NCBI GenBank assembly: GCA_024405645.1 | Contig: JAKSOJ010000038.1 | Location: 1 to 8,990, forward strand | Reading direction: 5' to 3' | Length of the DNA stretch: 8,990 nt | Source: Phascolarctobacterium sp. | GTDB lineage: Bacteria > Bacillota > Negativicutes > Acidaminococcales > Acidaminococcaceae | Shown here: one piece after another, positions 5,785-8,990 of the stretch | How positions within the stretch are numbered: position 1 is the stretch's first letter | Layout of the letters: each line of letters opens with the position of its first letter | Translations under genes and position numbers: made by a program | The notes under the pieces: model-generated | Database searches by the model: none | The model's input: only the letters and a program-made list of their open reading frames with translations | Told to the model about the DNA's origin: nothing

Positions 5785-7227
5785 ATGTCTATTCAATTAG
5801 TCATCGTATGTCTGTACATCGCTTTGCTGTTTGGCATTAGCATGTGGGTTAAGAAAAGAGCTGACCAAGGCTCTGCAGCTTTCCTTCTGGCAAGCCGTAA
5901 ATTGACCACTATTTTGGTTGCTGTTAACGTAACTGGTTTGGCAGTTGGTGCTGCATCTACCGTTGGCGTTGCTCAAAGAGCGTTCGGTGTAGGCTTATCC
6001 GCAGGTTGGTATAATGGTGCATGGTCCATTGGCGCTATCGTTATGGGTCTTGTTGCTGCTGGTAAATTGCGTGCAATGCGCGTTTCTACCATCCCCGAAT
6101 TTTTTGAAAACTATTATGATGCTAAAGGTCGTTTGATTGGTGCTATTGGCCTTATCATCATCATGGGCGTAATTACTTCCTTGCAATATATGGCAGGCGG
6201 TGCAATTCTCTCCTCCTTGCTTCCGGATATCTTCTCCTTCAAGGGCGGTATGATTATGAGTGCTGCAGTATTCATTGGTATTACCCTGATTGGTGGTCTT
6301 TGGTCCTCCGGTATTTCCAATATCGTAAGCGTAACCTTGATTTATGTTGGTATCGTTTACTCTGCAACTCAATCCGTAGCAAATGTTGGCGGTTGGGATG
6401 CAATGGTTTCCAAGCTTCCTAATGCAGAAATCATGGCTTCTCCTTTCCTGGGCTTGCCCTTGGCAGTTATCGTTGGTAACATCATCGTTATGATTACCCA
6501 AACCATTACCGCTCAAGGTCCTGTACAATTTGCTTGTGCAGCTAAAGACGCTAAAGCTGCTCGCAATGGTTACATCCTCGCAGGTCTCATGATTTTCCCT
6601 GTTGGCTTTATTTGTGCAATCGTTGGTCTTGTTGCCAAGGTTATGTATCCTGAAATGCCTATGAGCCAAGCTGCAATGGCAATGCCTAAGGTTATCATGT
6701 CCCTGGATCCTTTGGCTGGTGGCGTTACCCTGGCTGCAATGTGGGCTGCTGACGTATCCACCGCATGCGCAATCCTGATGGGCGCAGCAACTCTCTTTAC
6801 TCAAGATATTTACAAACGCCTTATCAATCCTGGCGTTAGCGAAACCAAAGCTGTTGTAATCAGCCGTATTACCGTAGTTGTTGTAGGTCTTATTACTCTG
6901 TGGTTTGCATTCAACGCAGCAGGTATTGTAAGAACAATGATCGCTGGTCTGTCCATGACCACCGCTCTTACTTGTATCTTCTTCTTCACCATTTGGGCTC
7001 CTGGTCTTTGCCGTCGTAGCTCCGCATTCTGGACTACTTTGGTTGGCATTATCGGCATGGTACTTTGGTACATGCCCGCAAGCCCGATCCAAGGCATTAA
7101 ACCCATTTTCGCTAACGAAGTAATTTACTTCGAATGGCCTATCTGCATTCTTACCGTTCTCTTAGTTTCTGTAATTGACAAAAACAAAATTAAAGAAGTA
7201 ACCATGGTTGCAGAGGAAGAAGAATAA
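5785..7227 (+). CDS. Sodium:solute symporter family transporter, possibly for serine
   Basis: A 480-aa integral membrane protein of the SSS (SLC5/PutP) family with about 13 predicted hydrophobic segments, at roughly 3-22, 41-60, 72-93, 117-134, 155-173, 176-194, 222-240, 262-284, 311-333, 356-376, 382-404, 413-430 and 451-464. A segment near 321-343 has the family's S325-T326 pair (ADVSTACAI), which corresponds to the Na2 sodium-site residues of PutP and vSGLT, followed by a DIYK motif typical of the loop after this helix. The C-terminus is short, charged and cytoplasmic. The substrate cannot be read from sequence. Its place 39 bases before hutP-sdaAB-sdaAA suggests serine or another amino acid. 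The SD is weak: AAAGG ends 14 bases before the ATG. A later start would lose the first membrane segment. Confidence 0.85.
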   Translation: MSIQLVIVCLYIALLFGISMWVKKRADQGSAAFLLASRKLTTILVAVNVTGLAVGAASTVGVAQRAFGVGLSAGWYNGAWSIGAIVMGLVAAGKLRAMRVSTIPEFFENYYDAKGRLIGAIGLIIIMGVITSLQYMAGGAILSSLLPDIFSFKGGMIMSAAVFIGITLIGGLWSSGISNIVSVTLIYVGIVYSATQSVANVGGWDAMVSKLPNAEIMASPFLGLPLAVIVGNIIVMITQTITAQGPVQFACAAKDAKAARNGYILAGLMIFPVGFICAIVGLVAKVMYPEMPMSQAAMAMPKVIMSLDPLAGGVTLAAMWAADVSTACAILMGAATLFTQDIYKRLINPGVSETKAVVISRITVVVVGLITLWFAFNAAGIVRTMIAGLSMTTALTCIFFFTIWAPGLCRRSSAFWTTLVGIIGMVLWYMPASPIQGIKPIFANEVIYFEWPICILTVLLVSVIDKNKIKEVTMVAEEEE

Positions 7228-7266
7228 TCTTAACCGTAATTACTTATATAGTAGAAAGTGAAGAAA

Positions 7267-7698
7267 ATGAATAAATCATCAATTAATAGTATGGCTATTG
7301 GCAGAGCTGCTTTAAATATCGCTCTAACAAGTACAAGACAAGAAGAGAATATTGTAAAAGAGGAGCTTGCAAAGAGCGGAATTCGTTCTACGGCCGTGGA
7401 TTTTGGTGGTGAGTTCATTCCTTCCATTGTTAAAATTGTTGAACGTGCAGTTGTAGCTGCTCAGCGCCAGGGCCTCGTAACAGAGACCCACGTTGGCGCT
7501 GGGGCAGTTGCCGGCGCTGCCCACGAAGCGCTGGAACAAGTTATGAATAAAGCAGTTGGCTTTAACGTGGGTGGTAAAATTGGCATTGCTCGCTATGGTG
7601 AGCATTTATGCGTAGCAATCTTCATGGGTGTTGGCGTATTGAATTTAAACGAAATGTGCGTAGCATTGGCACATCGTTCTCTGGCATCTGACGAATAA
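7267..7698 (+). CDS. HutP-family RNA-binding regulatory protein
   Basis: A 143-aa protein I recognise as HutP family from its central and C-terminal pattern: VDFGGEFIPSI, an A(V)AGA...EAL segment, NVGGKIGIARY, and a C-terminal LNEMCVALAHRS. Length matches Bacillus subtilis HutP (about 150 aa), which binds L-histidine and Mg2+ and then leader RNA to prevent termination of the hut operon. Candidate metal or ligand residues are H75, H86, H113 and H136; I could not align them reliably with the three metal-binding histidines of the Bacillus protein, so ligand identity is open. No histidine-degradation genes are present. The gene sits between a transporter and serine dehydratase, 11 bases before sdaAB. 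The ATG at 7267 is preferred over an in-frame GTG at 7258, because the purine-rich GAAAGTG at 7254-7260 lies 6 bases before the ATG; this SD is weak. Confidence 0.75.
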   Translation: MNKSSINSMAIGRAALNIALTSTRQEENIVKEELAKSGIRSTAVDFGGEFIPSIVKIVERAVVAAQRQGLVTETHVGAGAVAGAAHEALEQVMNKAVGFNVGGKIGIARYGEHLCVAIFMGVGVLNLNEMCVALAHRSLASDE

Positions 7699-7709
7699 GA
7701 GGGATTTTC

Positions 7710-8375
7710 ATGAATATAATTGATGTAATTGGTCCTGTTATGATTGGACCGAGCAGTTCCCATACTGCAGGAGCAGCAAGACTAGGTCTCCTTGCGGCAT
7801 CAATACTCGGAACAAAGCCTGTAAAGGCTGAAATTTTTCTTCATGGTTCTTTTGCTGAAACTCATAAGGGACATGGCACAGATTTGGCCATTGTCGCAGG
7901 TCTGATGGGTTGGGCTCCGGACGACGAAAGAATTCCGGAATCTTTTGAATATGCAAATAATGCAGGACTAGATTTCTGCTTCAATAAAATAGATTTGGGA
8001 AGCGCAACGCATCCCAATACAGTTCTTTTTAAATTAGAAGGTCCTAATGGGGAAAGCTGCGAAATAGTAGGCTCCTCCATAGGCGGTGGTCAAGTTAGAA
8101 TTACGGAAATCGATGGTTTCCCTGTAGAATTAGATGGCAAGCTTCCCGCTGTAATCACAAATCATGATGACAGAAGGGGCGTAATTGCTATGGTTTCTAG
8201 TCTTCTGGCTAACATGAACGTTAATATTGCAACCATGAGAGTGTTCCGCTCTAACAAGGGTGGGCTTGCATCCATGGTTGTTGAATGTGATAGTGCGGTA
8301 GATTCTTCTGTGCTGAAAGCAATAGGGGCTATTCCTGCTATTCGTTCCGTACGTTTTGTTGATAAGGTTCAATAA
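7710..8375 (+). CDS. sdaAB: L-serine dehydratase, iron-sulfur-dependent, beta subunit
   Basis: A 221-aa subunit of the oxygen-sensitive [4Fe-4S] L-serine ammonia-lyase, which converts L-serine to pyruvate and ammonia in the cytoplasm. The N-terminal signature IGPVMIGPSSSHTAGAARLG is intact from about residue 7, followed by HGSFAETHKGHGTD at 45-58. A C-terminal ACT domain runs from about 147 to 219 (ITNHDDRRGVIAMVSSLL onward); ACT domains of this family usually bind an amino acid, often serine itself. Length is normal for the beta chain of the split (two-gene) enzyme of Bacillota. SD GAGGG at 7699-7703, 6 bases before the ATG. The alpha subunit follows after 11 bases, so the two chains are made together. 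Confidence 0.95.
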   Translation: MNIIDVIGPVMIGPSSSHTAGAARLGLLAASILGTKPVKAEIFLHGSFAETHKGHGTDLAIVAGLMGWAPDDERIPESFEYANNAGLDFCFNKIDLGSATHPNTVLFKLEGPNGESCEIVGSSIGGGQVRITEIDGFPVELDGKLPAVITNHDDRRGVIAMVSSLLANMNVNIATMRVFRSNKGGLASMVVECDSAVDSSVLKAIGAIPAIRSVRFVDKVQ

Positions 8376-8386
8376 GGAGAAAAGGT

Positions 8387-8990
8387 ATGAAAAAAGACAA
8401 ACTATCTTTACTCGGATTAATCGAAGAGGCTAAGTCCTATGAAGGCTCCTTTGATCATTTCCTTGTTGAATATAATGCAGAAATTTTAGAAACAAGTACG
8501 GATAAGCTTTTAGAACAGATGCAGCACATGCTGGATGTTATGCGCGGTTCTATCGAATATGGTTTAACTGGGGTAAAATCTCGCAGTAAATTAACTGGTG
8601 GCGATGCTAAGAAATTATTAGAAGCCTCTGGTCAAGAAAAGTTTGTTGGCATTTTGGGAGAAAAAGTCCTTGATGCTGTAATATATGCAACTGCAGTTGG
8701 TGAATGTAATGCGGCTATGGGGCGTATTGTTGCTGCTCCTACGGCTGGCGCCAGTGGAGTTTTACCTGGAGTATTCTTCTCCTTGGCTAAACATTACAAT
8801 TTATCCGATGAAGAATTGGTTAGAGGTCTTGTAGTTGCTGGTACTATTGGTATGGTAATTGGTACTCGTGCATCCTTGGCTGGAGCAACTGGTGGTTGTC
8901 AAGCTGAATGTGGCAGTGCTGCGGCTATGGCGGCTGGTGCTGCTGTAAGCATGCTTGGTGGTACACCTGAACAAATTGGTACTGCTGTTG
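8387..8990 (+). CDS. sdaAA: L-serine dehydratase, iron-sulfur-dependent, alpha subunit (3' end outside window)
   Basis: The first 201 codons of the catalytic alpha chain; the frame is open to the window edge, and the family is usually about 290-300 aa. It carries the active site and [4Fe-4S] cluster that activates the serine hydroxyl. Visible signatures are SRSKLTGGDA (65-74), the conserved APTAGASGVLPG loop starting at 117, and GGCQAECG at 169-176, where C171 and/or C175 is expected to be a cluster ligand; the remaining ligand cysteines should lie in the missing part. The start at 8387 has AAGGAG at 8374-8379 overlapping the sdaAB stop, 7 bases before the ATG. No frameshift or early stop is seen in the part present. 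Confidence 0.95.
   Translation, partial: MKKDKLSLLGLIEEAKSYEGSFDHFLVEYNAEILETSTDKLLEQMQHMLDVMRGSIEYGLTGVKSRSKLTGGDAKKLLEASGQEKFVGILGEKVLDAVIYATAVGECNAAMGRIVAAPTAGASGVLPGVFFSLAKHYNLSDEELVRGLVVAGTIGMVIGTRASLAGATGGCQAECGSAAAMAAGAAVSMLGGTPEQIGTAV

Noticed and set aside
5995..7092. Long antisense open frame (365 codons) within the symporter gene
   Set aside because: It mirrors the sense gene's codon bias, has an implausible His/Cys/Asn/Thr-rich composition and no recognisable domain; the sense protein is a clear transporter.
7267..7698. Part of a histidine-utilisation (hut) operon
   Set aside because: No hutH, hutU, hutI or hutG gene is in the window; the neighbours are a symporter and serine dehydratase.

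Overview
The window looks like part of the chromosome of a strict anaerobe, most likely a low-to-mid-GC member of the Bacillota, probably the class Negativicutes (Acidaminococcaceae or Phascolarctobacterium-like). This placement is an inference from gene content: soluble HdrA/Flx-type electron-transfer genes, an oxygen-sensitive two-subunit iron-sulfur serine dehydratase, a HutP-family protein, and AT-rich intergenic DNA with strong Shine-Dalgarno sites. There is no rRNA gene or other taxonomic marker. All recognised genes are on the + strand. I see no mobile element, CRISPR array, tRNA or rRNA.

Positions 1-5606 hold an electron-transfer operon whose upstream part is cut off. It begins with the last 12 codons of a gene whose C-terminus resembles HdrA. 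Then come an MvhD/FlxD-like [2Fe-2S] protein, two related proteins with two ferredoxin-type clusters each (FlxB/FlxC-type, AsrA/FrhB-like), and an FAD/NAD(P)-binding oxidoreductase with a C-terminal [2Fe-2S] site (FlxA/AsrB/PyrK-like). The last two genes encode an iron-sulfur subunit and a flavoprotein subunit of a fumarate reductase/succinate dehydrogenase. The first five genes overlap one another by 7-13 bases, and the last two follow with short gaps. No membrane-anchor subunit is seen. The simplest reading is a soluble complex: NADH enters at FlxA and passes through FlxB/C/D to a bifurcating HdrA, with fumarate or a related unsaturated acid as the high-potential acceptor in place of a disulfide.

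Positions 5607-5784 form a 178-base intergenic region. It has a good sigma-A-type promoter with an extended -10, a second TATAAT, and a small inverted repeat between the two. No convincing terminator is visible.

Positions 5785-8990 look like a serine-catabolism operon: a sodium:solute symporter, a HutP-family protein, and the beta and alpha subunits of iron-sulfur L-serine dehydratase, the alpha subunit being cut off by the window end. Serine would be imported and deaminated to pyruvate and ammonia. HutP is best known as a histidine-dependent RNA-binding antiterminator, so its place here suggests control of serine use. The two operons fit one physiology: amino-acid fermentation supplies reduced carriers and the flx/fumarate-reductase complex disposes of them.
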